This document shows, in pieces, positions 42,139 to 51,270 of a stretch of DNA of 63,294 bases (its first letter is position 1; every line of letters starts with the position of its first letter). Source of the stretch: Rhodococcus sp. IEGM 1381 (lineage in GTDB: Bacteria > Actinomycetota > Actinomycetes > Mycobacteriales > Mycobacteriaceae). A model generated the notes under the pieces. That model was not told where the DNA came from. It searched no databases and was given only the letters and a program-made list of their open reading frames with translations. Location of the stretch: assembly GCF_030056795.1 (NCBI RefSeq), contig NZ_JASHKQ010000021.1, forward strand, positions 1-63,294, read 5' to 3'. The translations under genes and the position numbers were made by a program.

Positions 42139-43257
42139 TCAGCCCTGGGCAGCCGCGATCCGGTCTTCGGCCAGACGATCTGCTGCGGCTCCCAGCAGAA
42201 TGCCCTCGGCACGCGCGATGGCGAAGATTCCGGAGACGGTGTCGCGGATCTTCCCGATCGTGGCCATCACCTGGGCCGGATCCTTACCGCGCAGTTCGCC
42301 TTCCACCTGAATCAGTCCGCCGGCGTTGGCGACGTAATCGGGCACCCAGACGATTCCGCGCGCCGCCAGCATCGCTTCGACGTCGGGTGTGAGCAGCTGG
42401 TTGTTGGCCGCGCCGCAGACGATGGACGCCGTCAATCGGGCCACCGAGGAGGAGTCGAGGGTGGCACCCATGGCGCACGGTGCGTAAACGTCGACGTCGG
42501 CACCGATGATGTCGGATCCGATGGTGACCCCGGGGAAGTCCAGGGCGATGCGATCGAGTGCGGGTGCGTAGGAGTCGCTCACGATCACGTCGGCACCGGC
42601 TTCACGAAGCAGGGCGACAAGGTTGTAGCCGACTTTGCCTGCACCCTCGACGCCGATGCGCTTGCCGGTCAGATCATCGGAGCCCCAGACCGATTCGGCT
42701 GCGGCACGGAGCGAAAGGAAGACTCCGAGTGCGGTCTGCGGGCCGCTGTCGCCGGTTCCGCCCGCCGTGGTGTTCTTGCCGACGACGTGCGTCGTCTCTT
42801 CGGCGATGATGTCGAGGTCGTTGCTGTTGGTGCCCACATCGCCTGCGGTGACGTAGGTTCCGCCGAGGGACTCGACGAACCGGCCGTATGCGTTCAGCAG
42901 CGTCGGTGTCTTGATGGCGGTGGGATCGCCGATGATTACGGCCTTTCCGCCGCCGAGATCGACGCCCGCAACAGCGGCCTTGTAGGTCATTCCGCGGGAG
43001 AGCCGCAGTACATCGGTCAACGCATCCTGCTCGGATGCGTAGGGGTAGAAGCGAGTTCCGCCGAGGGCCGGCCCGAGAACGGTGGAGTGGACGGCGATGA
43101 TTGCACGCAGCCCGGTGTCGCGATCCTGGCAGAACACGACGCGTTCGTGCGCGGAGTCGTGCGGCATGTCGGGACGGTCGAACACGCCAGCCGTCGTAGA
43201 GGGGAATTGGGGCGGGGTGCTGGCTACGGCGGCGGGGCGGTCGGCAACGACGGACAC
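42139..43257 (-). CDS. Branched-chain (Val/Leu) amino acid dehydrogenase
   Basis: A 372-aa Glu/Leu/Phe/Val dehydrogenase. ALGGTRFYPY and LSRGMTYKAAVAGVDLGGGKAVI carry the glycine-rich loop and catalytic Lys. TAGDVGTNSNDLD supplies the Asp, and GVEGAGKVGYNLV is the NAD loop. It deaminates valine or leucine to the 2-oxo acid, the substrate of the BCKDH encoded next to it. Phenylalanine dehydrogenase of Rhodococcus is close in sequence and size, but the neighbourhood supports branched-chain substrates. A palindrome just upstream matches one at the bkd promoter. Confidence 0.88.
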   Translation of the reverse strand: MSVVADRPAAVASTPPQFPSTTAGVFDRPDMPHDSAHERVVFCQDRDTGLRAIIAVHSTVLGPALGGTRFYPYASEQDALTDVLRLSRGMTYKAAVAGVDLGGGKAVIIGDPTAIKTPTLLNAYGRFVESLGGTYVTAGDVGTNSNDLDIIAEETTHVVGKNTTAGGTGDSGPQTALGVFLSLRAAAESVWGSDDLTGKRIGVEGAGKVGYNLVALLREAGADVIVSDSYAPALDRIALDFPGVTIGSDIIGADVDVYAPCAMGATLDSSSVARLTASIVCGAANNQLLTPDVEAMLAARGIVWVPDYVANAGGLIQVEGELRGKDPAQVMATIGKIRDTVSGIFAIARAEGILLGAAADRLAEDRIAAAQG

Positions 43258-43370
43258 AGGCGGTCTCTTTCGGTGATGAGGCGGCGGTACCCGGAAATGG
43301 GTGGTACCCGGAACATGTCCGTCGAAGAGTGCCGTGAACGTGCACGCTGGTCAACCGCCGTCGCCGAGAT

Positions 43371-43385
43371 CGTGCATGTTGCACG
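43371..43385. promoter_or_regulatory. Putative BkdR operator upstream of the dehydrogenase gene
   Basis: CGTGCA-TGT-TGCACG is a perfect 6-3-6 palindrome about 115 bases upstream of the dehydrogenase start. The 8-base palindrome CGTGCACG lies at 43338-43345. The core GTGCA-N3-TGC recurs at 43941. Lrp/AsnC proteins bind spaced palindromes of about 15 bp. Confidence 0.5.
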
Positions 43386-43424
43386 GTAGGGGCTGAATCG
43401 GTTTGGCAGAGCTGGTCTGCCTGC

Positions 43425-43904
43425 TCAGCGTCGGCCCTCGTCTGCGAGCTGCTCGAGCAGCGGCTTGGTGCGGTATTGGATCAGTTCCGACATGGCGATG
43501 GACATGTTGGTGCGCTCGACTCCTGGTATCTCGAGAATCAAACCGGCGATGCGATACAGGTCGTCGGCGTCGACGGCGGCGATGCGGATGTGCATATCTG
43601 CAGCCCCGGACAGTCCGAACACCTCAAGCACCTCCGGGATGGTGCGGAGATTCTCGGTGACCGCGGCCAGCATGTGTTGATTGACTCGCGCGGTGACGAA
43701 CGCCTGCAGCGGTCGCCCCAGCGACTTCGGCGGGATGCGGTGATCGATCGGAGTGAGCGAGCCCTTGTCGTCCCATCGACCGAGACGAGCCTGGACGGTG
43801 TTTCGCGACAAGCCCAGTGTCGTGGCGAGTTCGACCCCGGTGGCGCGAGGCTTCGAGCAGAGGGCAAGGAGAAGCTTGGCGTCGGTCTTGTCCAAATCGG
43901 TCAT
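43425..43904 (-). CDS. Lrp/AsnC family regulator (BkdR-like)
   Basis: A 159-aa Lrp protein. HTH at residues about 6-60 (DAKLLLALCSKPRATGVELA, then LSRNTVQARLGRWDDKG). The RAM ligand domain follows (GRPLQAFVTARVNQHMLAAV, EVFGLSGAADMHIRIAAVDA). Its gene is divergent from bkdA and upstream of the branched-chain dehydrogenase on the same strand, as for BkdR of other bacteria, which activates bkd genes in response to branched-chain amino acids. Paired palindromes at both promoters support this. Confidence 0.87.
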   Translation of the reverse strand: MTDLDKTDAKLLLALCSKPRATGVELATTLGLSRNTVQARLGRWDDKGSLTPIDHRIPPKSLGRPLQAFVTARVNQHMLAAVTENLRTIPEVLEVFGLSGAADMHIRIAAVDADDLYRIAGLILEIPGVERTNMSIAMSELIQYRTKPLLEQLADEGRR

Positions 43905-43940
43905 TGCGCACTTCCTGTAGCCCGGTAGTCACCCAATATT

Positions 43941-43953
43941 GTGCACGCTGCGC
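43941..43953. promoter_or_regulatory. Putative BkdR operator in the lrp-bkdA gap
   Basis: GTGCA-CGC-TGCGC lies in the 134-base divergent gap. It shares the GTGCA-N3-TGC core and spacing with the palindrome at 43371. Single half-sites (TTGTGCAG, 43971-43978) follow nearer bkdA. Confidence 0.45.
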
Positions 43954-44038
43954 AGTTCCGATGTCATCACTTGTGCAGTCTGGATGTCGGTGGTGTCCTT
44001 GTGAAGGACATCACATCAGGACGGAGAGTGCCAGGACC

Positions 44039-45121
44039 ATGAACACCAACTCGCTGGTTCAGCTGATCAAAGAATCGGGAACCGTGGTGCGCAACGAGAC
44101 CTACTCGCCTCTCGTCGCCGATATCGACACGGCCGCGATGATGGAGATGTATCGCGATCTCGTCGTCGTCCGGCGCATCGATTCCGAGGCCACCGCGTTG
44201 CAGCGGCAGGGCGAACTGGGTCTGTGGGCACCGCTGCTCGGCCAGGAAGCGGCGCAGGTCGGATCCGCTCGTGCGCTCGACACCGAGGACTTCGTGTTCG
44301 CCAGCTACCGCGAGCACGGTGTCGCTTACTGTCGCGGAGTAGACCCCACCCAGATGCTGCGGTTCTGGCGCGGATCGACGCTGTCCGGCTGGGACCCGTA
44401 CGAGTACCGCATGACCACACCCGCGATCATCGTCGGATCGCAGGGTCTGCACGCGACCGGGTACGCGATCGGTATGCAGCTCGAGGGTGCCGAGGGTGCG
44501 GCCATCACCTACTTCGGTGATGGCGCGACCAGTCAGGGCGACATCTCGGAAGCGCTCGGTTTCGCCGCCAGTTTTCATGCGCCGGTGGTGTTCTTCTGCC
44601 AGAACAATCAATGGGCGATCTCGGAACCGGTGACGGTACAGACCAAGACGACGATCGCGGCCCGCGGCGAGGGCTTCGGTATTCCGTCGGTACGCGTCGA
44701 CGGCAACGACGTTCTCGCCGTGCTGGCGGTGACCAGAGCAGCGCTGGCGCGCGCTCGAGAGGGCAGTGGCCCGACGCTCATCGAGGCCGTCACCTACCGG
44801 ATGGGCCCGCACACCACGTCCGACGATCCGACGCGATATCGCTCGGGTGCCACCGACGACGAATGGCGTGCGAAGGATCCGATCGATCGAATCGAGAAGT
44901 TGCTCCGGCGAATCGGCGTGTACGACGACGCGTTCGCCGCCTCGGTGAAGCGCACCGCCGATGAGGTCGCTGCGGAACTCCGCCGTGGGTGCCTCGAGAC
45001 CGTCGAGCCGGAAGCGATGTCGGTGTTCGACAACGTCTACGCCGATCCACACCCCCTCCTGGACGACGAGCGGGCTCAGTTCGCCTCATACCAGGCTGGT
45101 TTCGAAGGAGCTACGTCATGA
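44039..45121 (+). CDS. bkdA: Branched-chain 2-oxo acid dehydrogenase E1 alpha
   Basis: A 360-aa thiamine-diphosphate subunit. ThDP motif: AITYFGDGATSQGDISEALGFAA (GDG...), followed by FFCQNNQWAISEPV (NN). The phosphorylation-loop region YRMGPHTTSDDPTRYR is typical of BCKDH. The first 30 residues are a polar extension. With E1beta it decarboxylates 2-oxo acids of valine, leucine and isoleucine and loads the acyl group on E2. It overlaps bkdB by 4 bases. Confidence 0.93.
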   Translation: MNTNSLVQLIKESGTVVRNETYSPLVADIDTAAMMEMYRDLVVVRRIDSEATALQRQGELGLWAPLLGQEAAQVGSARALDTEDFVFASYREHGVAYCRGVDPTQMLRFWRGSTLSGWDPYEYRMTTPAIIVGSQGLHATGYAIGMQLEGAEGAAITYFGDGATSQGDISEALGFAASFHAPVVFFCQNNQWAISEPVTVQTKTTIAARGEGFGIPSVRVDGNDVLAVLAVTRAALARAREGSGPTLIEAVTYRMGPHTTSDDPTRYRSGATDDEWRAKDPIDRIEKLLRRIGVYDDAFAASVKRTADEVAAELRRGCLETVEPEAMSVFDNVYADPHPLLDDERAQFASYQAGFEGATS

Positions 45122-46125
45122 CTACCCTCGAGCAGCGGCCTACCAGTCTTCCGCTGGGCAAGGCCATCAATGCAGGTCTGCGACGAGCGATGGAGGACGA
45201 CCCGAAGGTTCTCCTCATGGGCGAGGACATCGGCAAACTCGGCGGTGTCTTCCGCATCACCGACGGCCTGCAGAAGGACTTCGGCCCGGGTCGCGTACTC
45301 GATATGCCGCTGGCCGAATCCGGCATCATCGGCACCGCAGTCGGACTCGCGATGCGGGGATTCCGGCCGGTGTGCGAGATCCAATTCGACGGTTTCATCT
45401 ACCCGGCCTTCGACCAGATCGTCTCGCAGGTCGCCAAGCTGCACTACCGCACGAGTGGCAACGTCAAGATCCCGATGACGATTCGAGTGCCCTACGGCGG
45501 CGGAATCGGTGCCGTCGAGCATCACTCGGAGTCTCCCGAGGGCTACTTCGCGCAGACCGCTGGCCTTCGCGTCGTCACCTGCAGCAATTCCGCAGATGGC
45601 TACTCGATGATCCAACAGGCCATTGCCAGCGACGACCCCGTCTTGTTCTTCGAGCCGAAGCGGCGATACTGGGAGAAGAGCCCGCTCGACCTGGACTCCA
45701 CCGATCCGGGCGCGTCCTACCCGCTGCACCGGGCGCGAGTGGTCACCGAGGGTACCGATGTCACCCTCATTGCCTACGGCCCGCTCGTCGCCACCGCTCG
45801 CAAGGCCGCCGAAGTTGCTGCCCACGAGGGAATCTCGATCGAGGTCATCGATCTGCGCTCGCTGTCCCCGATCGACTTCGAGACCATCGAGGCCTCGGTA
45901 CGCAAGACCGGGCGACTGGTCGTCACACACGAGGCTCCGGTGTTCATGGGCCTCGGCTCCGAGATCGCTGCACGGATATCGGAACGGTGCTTCTACAACC
46001 TGGAGGCACCGGTGCTGCGCGTCGGCGGCTTCGGGACCCCGTACCCCGCGTCGAAGCTCGAGAAGTTCTATCTCCCCGACGTCGACCGGATCCTCGACGC
46101 GGTCGACCGCTGCCGCTCCCACTGA
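45118..46125 (+). CDS. bkdB: Branched-chain 2-oxo acid dehydrogenase E1 beta
   Basis: A 335-aa transketolase-like subunit. MGEDIGKLGGVFRITDGL and PLAESGIIGTAVGLAMRG (ThDP activating Glu) are present, as are EIQFDGFIYPAFDQIVSQ and RVPYGGGIGAVEHHSESPE. The C-terminal transketolase domain is complete. ATG start within the bkdA stop (ATGA). Confidence 0.94.
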   Translation: MTTLEQRPTSLPLGKAINAGLRRAMEDDPKVLLMGEDIGKLGGVFRITDGLQKDFGPGRVLDMPLAESGIIGTAVGLAMRGFRPVCEIQFDGFIYPAFDQIVSQVAKLHYRTSGNVKIPMTIRVPYGGGIGAVEHHSESPEGYFAQTAGLRVVTCSNSADGYSMIQQAIASDDPVLFFEPKRRYWEKSPLDLDSTDPGASYPLHRARVVTEGTDVTLIAYGPLVATARKAAEVAAHEGISIEVIDLRSLSPIDFETIEASVRKTGRLVVTHEAPVFMGLGSEIAARISERCFYNLEAPVLRVGGFGTPYPASKLEKFYLPDVDRILDAVDRCRSH

Positions 46126-46169
46126 CCTTTCGCTCACTGCCGCCGACAGACACCGAACAGGATTCGACG

Positions 46170-47456
46170 ATGCCCACCATCAAGAGCTTTCCGTTGCCCG
46201 ACCTCGGGGAGGGTCTCACCGAGGCCGACCTGCTGACCTGGCTCGTCGCCGTCGGTGACACGATCGAGTTGAATCAGAACATCGCCGAGGTCGAAACAGC
46301 CAAGGCTGCCGTCGAACTTCCGTCACCGTTCGCGGGAGTCATTGTTGCGCTGCATGTCTCGGAGGGCGACACCGTCGAGGTCGGGGTGCCGATCATCGAC
46401 ATTCGGGTCGGTGGCGAGGACGGTGCCGAGCCGGAGCACGCCGCTGCCGATGTGGATGCTCCAGCACCTGTCGAGGAAAGCGATGAACGCGTCCCGGTTC
46501 TCGTCGGCTACGGCGTGGCGAAAGAGGGCTCCAGTCGACGCGGCGGTCGGGGAACGCCGCCGGTCACTGCGACACCGAACGGGCAGAACGGAAAGCCGCT
46601 CGCCGCGCCGCCGGTGCGAAAGATCGCCAGGGACAACGCCGTCGACTTGGCGGAGGTGCCCGCAACGGGGAGCCACGGCGACGTCACGCGTGAGGACGTC
46701 GAGACCTACCTGAAGGGTGAGGACCTGACGGAGACGTGGGCCCCGCACCGGACCGGCCGCGAAGAGCGCACGCCGATCAAGGGAGTGCGCAAACATACGG
46801 CGGAGGCGATGGTGCGCAGTGCATTCACGGCTCCGCACGTCACCGAATTCGTGACCGTGGACGTCACCGAGACCCTGACCCTGCTGGAATCCCTCCGGTC
46901 CTCGACCCACTTCGCGGACGTGCGACTGACTCCGCTGGCGTTGGTGTCCAAGGCGGTTCTCGTTGCACTGAGATCGAATCCGTCCCTCAACTCGTCCTGG
47001 GACGAGGCGGCTCAGGAGATCGTCACCAAGCACTACGTCAACCTTGGTATCGCCGCGGCGACCCCGCGCGGCCTGATGGTGCCGAACATCAAGGATGCAC
47101 ACGAACTCTCGTTGGTGGATATCGCGCGTGCACTGGCCGATCTGACGCGTACCGCGAAGGAAGGCAAGAGCAGTCCGGCCGACCTCGCCGACGGCACGAT
47201 CACGATCACCAACGTCGGAGTGTTCGGAGTCGACGCCGGGACGCCCATTCTCAATCCCGGCGAAGCGGCCATCCTGTGCTTCGGTTCGATCCGCCGTATG
47301 CCCTGGGAATACGAGGGTGCCATCGCACTGCGTTCGGTGACGACGCTGTCCCTGTCGTTCGATCACCGTCTCGTCGACGGCCAGCAGGGATCACAATTCC
47401 TCGCCCTCGTCGGTCGGTTGCTCAGCACTCCCATGGATATGATCGCCCTGAGCTGA
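46170..47456 (+). CDS. bkdC: Branched-chain 2-oxo acid dehydrogenase E2
   Basis: A 428-aa dihydrolipoyl acyltransferase. One lipoyl domain at residues 1-80 with VETAKAAVELPSPFAG (lipoyl Lys), a linker, a peripheral subunit-binding domain (APPVRKIARDNAVDLAEVP) and a catalytic domain ending in LSFDHRLVDGQQG with the catalytic His. It passes the acyl group to CoA. It starts 44 bases after bkdB with AGGA upstream. No E3 (lipoamide dehydrogenase) gene is in the window; it is presumably shared with other complexes. Confidence 0.94.
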   Translation: MPTIKSFPLPDLGEGLTEADLLTWLVAVGDTIELNQNIAEVETAKAAVELPSPFAGVIVALHVSEGDTVEVGVPIIDIRVGGEDGAEPEHAAADVDAPAPVEESDERVPVLVGYGVAKEGSSRRGGRGTPPVTATPNGQNGKPLAAPPVRKIARDNAVDLAEVPATGSHGDVTREDVETYLKGEDLTETWAPHRTGREERTPIKGVRKHTAEAMVRSAFTAPHVTEFVTVDVTETLTLLESLRSSTHFADVRLTPLALVSKAVLVALRSNPSLNSSWDEAAQEIVTKHYVNLGIAAATPRGLMVPNIKDAHELSLVDIARALADLTRTAKEGKSSPADLADGTITITNVGVFGVDAGTPILNPGEAAILCFGSIRRMPWEYEGAIALRSVTTLSLSFDHRLVDGQQGSQFLALVGRLLSTPMDMIALS

Positions 47457-47468
47457 TTCCGCAGCTCG

Positions 47469-47496
47469 GCTCGATGGAGACAGCTCGATGGAGACA
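47469..47496 (+). repeat. 14-bp tandem duplication
   Basis: GCTCGATGGAGACA occurs twice head to tail (47469-47482, 47483-47496) between bkdC and the fused E1 gene, just before its RBS. It probably arose by slippage. It sets the spacing of the leader but changes no reading frame. Confidence 0.8.
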
Positions 47497-47507
47497 AGGG
47501 TGCGCGC

Positions 47508-49655
47508 GTGGCCGAGGCGATCGACGAGTACTTCCTGAAGCAGGTTCGCTCCGCCCGGCCCGGTGGGTCGCTCGTCGCCGATCCGGATCGACTGCTTCGG
47601 TACTTCGATGCGCAGCTCGCCAGCAGGCATCTCGATTTCGCGGCCCGTTGGTTGCAGTCCGAGGGCTTCGGTTACTACACGATCGGATCGTCCGGGCACG
47701 AAGCCAACGCAGCCGTCGGGGCCGCGACCGAGGTCACCGACCCGGCACTGCTGCACTACCGATCCGGTGGTTTCTATGCTGCACGTGCACAACAGTATTC
47801 GGACTCGACCCCGATCCGGGACGTGCTGGCGAGTCTGGTCGCCTCGACTCGCGATCCCATGTCCGGCGGTCGCCACAAGGTGTTCGGGCATCCGGCTCTG
47901 GGCATCGTCCCGCAGACGTCGACCATCGGATCCCAGGTTCCGCGCGCGGTCGGCTTGGCTTTCGCGCTCGGCCGGGCGAAGGCGCTGCGACATCGAACCC
48001 CGTGGCCCGAGAACGCCGTTGTGGTGTGCAGCTTCGGCGACGCCTCGGCCAACCATTCCACGACGGTGGGCGCGCTCAACTCGGCTGCCTACTGTGCGCA
48101 TCAGTCCGTTCCGATGCCGATCCTGTTCGTCTGCGAGGACAACGGAATCGGTATCAGTACCCGATCACCGCGAGGGTGGATTGCGCAATCGCTCGGCCGG
48201 TTCCCCTCGATCGAGTACGTGCGGGCCGACGGCAACGATCCGGCCGAGCTGATGCGCACCGTCGATGCCGCCGTTGCCACGGTGCGGAATCGGCGGCGTC
48301 CGTTAGTGCTTCACCTCGAGACGGTTCGGCTGATGGGCCACGCCGGATCGGATGCCGAACTCGCCTACCGCTCGAGCGCAGACATCGTCGGTGACTACGA
48401 GCGAGATCCGTTGCTGGCCAGCGCTCGTGCGTTGGTCGACGCCGGGATCTTGACGGCCGCCGACGTCGAAGGCCGCTACGAGGCGATGCGCAAGACCGTC
48501 ATGACCGAGGCCGAAGCGATGGTCGACTCCCTGCGCTCCGGGACGTCGGCGCGACTGGCGACTGCCGAGGCGGTGATGGCCCCGCTCACCGATCGGCGAC
48601 CGACCGCGGTGGCTGCCACCGAGCAGAGCCTGAGACCCGCAGAGGGCGGGCCGCGTCTGACGCTCGCCGCCATGATCAACAGGACGCTCACCGACATCAT
48701 GACGGCGCGACCGGACGTGCTCGTGTTCGGCGAGGACGTGGCCGTCAAAGGCGGCGTCTACGGCGTCACAAAGGGCTTGCGCAAGAAGTTCAGCGCAGCA
48801 AGAGTTTTCGACACTCTGCTCGACGAGCAGACGGTGCTCGGCACCGCCCTGGGTGCTGCGCTCGCCGGCTTCGTTCCGATACCCGAGATTCAGTACCTGG
48901 CCTATTTGCACAATGCCGAGGATCAGCTGCGCGGTGAGGCCGCGTCGCTGAAGTTCTTCTCCGACGCCCAGTACACCAACGGAATGGTGGTGCGCATCGC
49001 TGGTCTGGCCTATCAGCGCGGTTTCGGCGGGCACTTTCACAACGACAACGCGGTCGCCGTCCTGCGCGACATTCCGGGCATCGTGGTTGCTGTTCCGAGT
49101 TCGGCGGCCGAGGCCGCCGGTCTCCTGAGAACCTGTGTGGCACTGGCCGTGGAGGAGGGGCGAGTGTGCGTATTTCTGGAGCCCATTGCGCTCTATCACC
49201 GCACCGATCTGCTCGACGGCGACGGCGCACTGCGCTGCGCTGACGAAGCGCCGGGCGATTTCGGCACCGTCGCACACCATCTCGACGGAGATGATCTGGT
49301 CATCGTCACCTTCGGTAATGGAGTGGTGATGAGCCGACGCGCGGCGTCCACGTTGCGCGAACGCGGGATTGCGGTGACGGTCGTGGACCTACGTTGGATA
49401 GTTCCCCTGCCGGCCGAGGATCTGTTGCACCGGGTGGCACGCTTCGATCGAGTGCTGATCGCCGACGAGACCCGGCACGACGGGGGAGTGGGTGAGGGCG
49501 TCGTGACCGCTCTCGTCGAGGGCGGCTACGACGGTGCCGTCGCACGAGTCTCGAGCAAGAATTCGTTCGTCCCCCTCGGCAGCGCGGCGGATCTCGTCCT
49601 CCTGTCGGAAGACGAGATCGTCGCTGCGGCCGTGCGGATGATGGACGTCGGGTGA
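47508..49655 (+). CDS. Fused E1 (alpha-beta) 2-oxo acid dehydrogenase
   Basis: A 715-aa protein with both E1 halves in one chain. Residues about 1-340 are alpha-like: SFGDASANHSTTVGALN (ThDP-binding GD...N) and FVCEDNGIGIS. Residues about 375-715 are beta-like: VFGEDVAVKGGVYGVTKGL, DEQTVLGTALGAALAGF, RGFGGHFHNDNA and a complete C-terminal domain. It starts 52 bases after bkdC and would give the operon a second E1. Substrate could be another 2-oxo acid, using the same E2. GTG start. Confidence 0.88.
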   Translation: MAEAIDEYFLKQVRSARPGGSLVADPDRLLRYFDAQLASRHLDFAARWLQSEGFGYYTIGSSGHEANAAVGAATEVTDPALLHYRSGGFYAARAQQYSDSTPIRDVLASLVASTRDPMSGGRHKVFGHPALGIVPQTSTIGSQVPRAVGLAFALGRAKALRHRTPWPENAVVVCSFGDASANHSTTVGALNSAAYCAHQSVPMPILFVCEDNGIGISTRSPRGWIAQSLGRFPSIEYVRADGNDPAELMRTVDAAVATVRNRRRPLVLHLETVRLMGHAGSDAELAYRSSADIVGDYERDPLLASARALVDAGILTAADVEGRYEAMRKTVMTEAEAMVDSLRSGTSARLATAEAVMAPLTDRRPTAVAATEQSLRPAEGGPRLTLAAMINRTLTDIMTARPDVLVFGEDVAVKGGVYGVTKGLRKKFSAARVFDTLLDEQTVLGTALGAALAGFVPIPEIQYLAYLHNAEDQLRGEAASLKFFSDAQYTNGMVVRIAGLAYQRGFGGHFHNDNAVAVLRDIPGIVVAVPSSAAEAAGLLRTCVALAVEEGRVCVFLEPIALYHRTDLLDGDGALRCADEAPGDFGTVAHHLDGDDLVIVTFGNGVVMSRRAASTLRERGIAVTVVDLRWIVPLPAEDLLHRVARFDRVLIADETRHDGGVGEGVVTALVEGGYDGAVARVSSKNSFVPLGSAADLVLLSEDEIVAAAVRMMDVG

Positions 49656-49656
49656 C

Positions 49657-51126
49657 CTAGTGAACCGGTTGTGCGGGGGCGAGCGCCTCGCTATCGCTGC
49701 GTGCCGGTGCCCGGATGAAGAACGACGCCGCCACCGCGACCAGTGATACGGCCCCGCCGTAGAGGAAGGCGGTATGAATTCCGGCCTCCGAGCCGCCCAC
49801 GGCAGTTGCGCCGTCGGCGATTCTGGTTGCTGCGGTGTTGGACATCACGGTGACGAACAGTGCGGTACCAGCGGCACCGGCCAACTGCTGAACCGTGCTG
49901 AAGATGGCACTGCCGTGCGAGTAGAGCTGGGTGGGTAGCGATCCCAGCGACGAGGTCATGAGCGGCGTCATGATGAGAGCCAGACCCGCCGAGAGCAACA
50001 TGTGGATACCGATCACGTTCGGCAGTGCAGTCTGCGCGTCCAGCACGGTCATCGACCACAGCGCGCCGCTCACCACCACGGCACCGGGAATGACCAACGG
50101 GCGCGGCCCGATTCGATCGAAGATGCGTCCGGCGAATGGGGCGAGCAGACCCATCAGGAGTCCGCCGGGAAGCAGCATCAGTCCGGTGTCGAGAGTGTCG
50201 AGTCCGCGCACGTTCTGCAGATACATCGGTAGCAGGATCAATGCGCCGAACAGGGCCATCATCGAAATCGCGATCATGCCGAGTCCGATACTGAAGGTGG
50301 GAGTGCGGAACGGACGCATGTCCAGCAGTGCGCCGCCGCGATCCTGACGCGAGATCTGCCGGAGAACGAACACCACGAGGGCGACAGCGCCGACGACCAA
50401 CGGCAGCCATGCCGGCACCACGGACTCCTCGGCCGAATGTCCCAGGCTGCTCAGTCCGTAGACGATGCCGCCGAAAGCCAACGCGGACAACACGACCGAT
50501 ACAGGATCGAACGACGGCCGACTGGTCTGGGTCACGTTCTTCACCAGAGTGGTCCCGATGGCGAACGCGATGAGTGCGATCGGAAGAACGAGCCAGAACA
50601 TCCAACGCCAGTCCAGCGAATCGAGGATGATCCCCGAGATCGTCGGACCGATCGCGGGTGCCACAGCGATGACGATGGAGATCACGCCCATCATCGCTCC
50701 GCGCTTGTGCGCCGGAACCACGGTGAGCACCGTTGTCATCAACAGCGGCAACATGATCGCCGTGCCGCTGGCCTGGGTGACGCGTCCGAGCAGGAGCAGC
50801 TCGAATCCCGGGGCGGAGGCAGCGAACAGAGTGCCGACGGTGAACAGTGTCATGGCCGCCACGAACACCTGACGCAGAGTGAAGCGCTGGAACAGGAAGC
50901 CGGTGACGGGAATGACCACCGCCATCGTCAGCAGAAATCCGGTGGTGAGCCACTGCGCCGTCGTCGCGGAGATGTCGAGGTCGACCATCAGGGTGGGCAG
51001 CGCCACGCTCATGATCGTCTCGTTCAGGATCATGACGAACGCCGCGATGACAAGAATGCCGATCAGTAACTTGCTGCCCGGCGCGAGCTGCGCGTCGGAT
51101 GCGTGGTCGGTCTCAGGTGTGGTCAT
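49657..51126 (-). CDS. DHA2 family MFS efflux transporter
   Basis: A 489-aa transporter with 14 predicted helices. LNETIMSVALPTLMVDL (motif D1-like), ATTAQWLTTGFLLTMAVVIP, LGRVTQASGTAIMLPL (motif B) and VAPAIGPTISGIILDSLDWRWMF (antiporter motif C) are all typical of proton:drug antiporters such as EmrB/QacA. It is divergent from a TetR gene with a 144-base gap containing a palindrome, the usual drug-inducible layout. The exported compounds are unknown. Confidence 0.92.
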   Translation of the reverse strand: MTTPETDHASDAQLAPGSKLLIGILVIAAFVMILNETIMSVALPTLMVDLDISATTAQWLTTGFLLTMAVVIPVTGFLFQRFTLRQVFVAAMTLFTVGTLFAASAPGFELLLLGRVTQASGTAIMLPLLMTTVLTVVPAHKRGAMMGVISIVIAVAPAIGPTISGIILDSLDWRWMFWLVLPIALIAFAIGTTLVKNVTQTSRPSFDPVSVVLSALAFGGIVYGLSSLGHSAEESVVPAWLPLVVGAVALVVFVLRQISRQDRGGALLDMRPFRTPTFSIGLGMIAISMMALFGALILLPMYLQNVRGLDTLDTGLMLLPGGLLMGLLAPFAGRIFDRIGPRPLVIPGAVVVSGALWSMTVLDAQTALPNVIGIHMLLSAGLALIMTPLMTSSLGSLPTQLYSHGSAIFSTVQQLAGAAGTALFVTVMSNTAATRIADGATAVGGSEAGIHTAFLYGGAVSLVAVAASFFIRAPARSDSEALAPAQPVH

Positions 51127-51195
51127 GTGTCGAGAACTTTCGCGTATGGGTTCAAGGTGTGGAGCTGACTTTTATAAAGACAGCTTGAATCATGG

Positions 51196-51210
51196 TGACA
51201 GCTACTGTCA
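51196..51210. promoter_or_regulatory. Putative TetR operator
   Basis: TGACAG-CTA-CTGTCA is a perfect 6-3-6 palindrome in the MFS-TetR gap. Extra half-sites GACAG occur at 51178-51182 and 51232-51236. It probably binds the TetR protein and controls both genes. Confidence 0.6.
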
Positions 51211-51270
51211 ACTTGAACTTTGCTGGTATGTTGACAGCGAAACAAGCGGGCTACCGATGGATGGAGGACG

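Noticed and set aside
47469..47496. Tandem repeat as a mobile-element footprint
   Set aside because: It is a simple 14-bp duplication with no inverted ends or transposase nearby.
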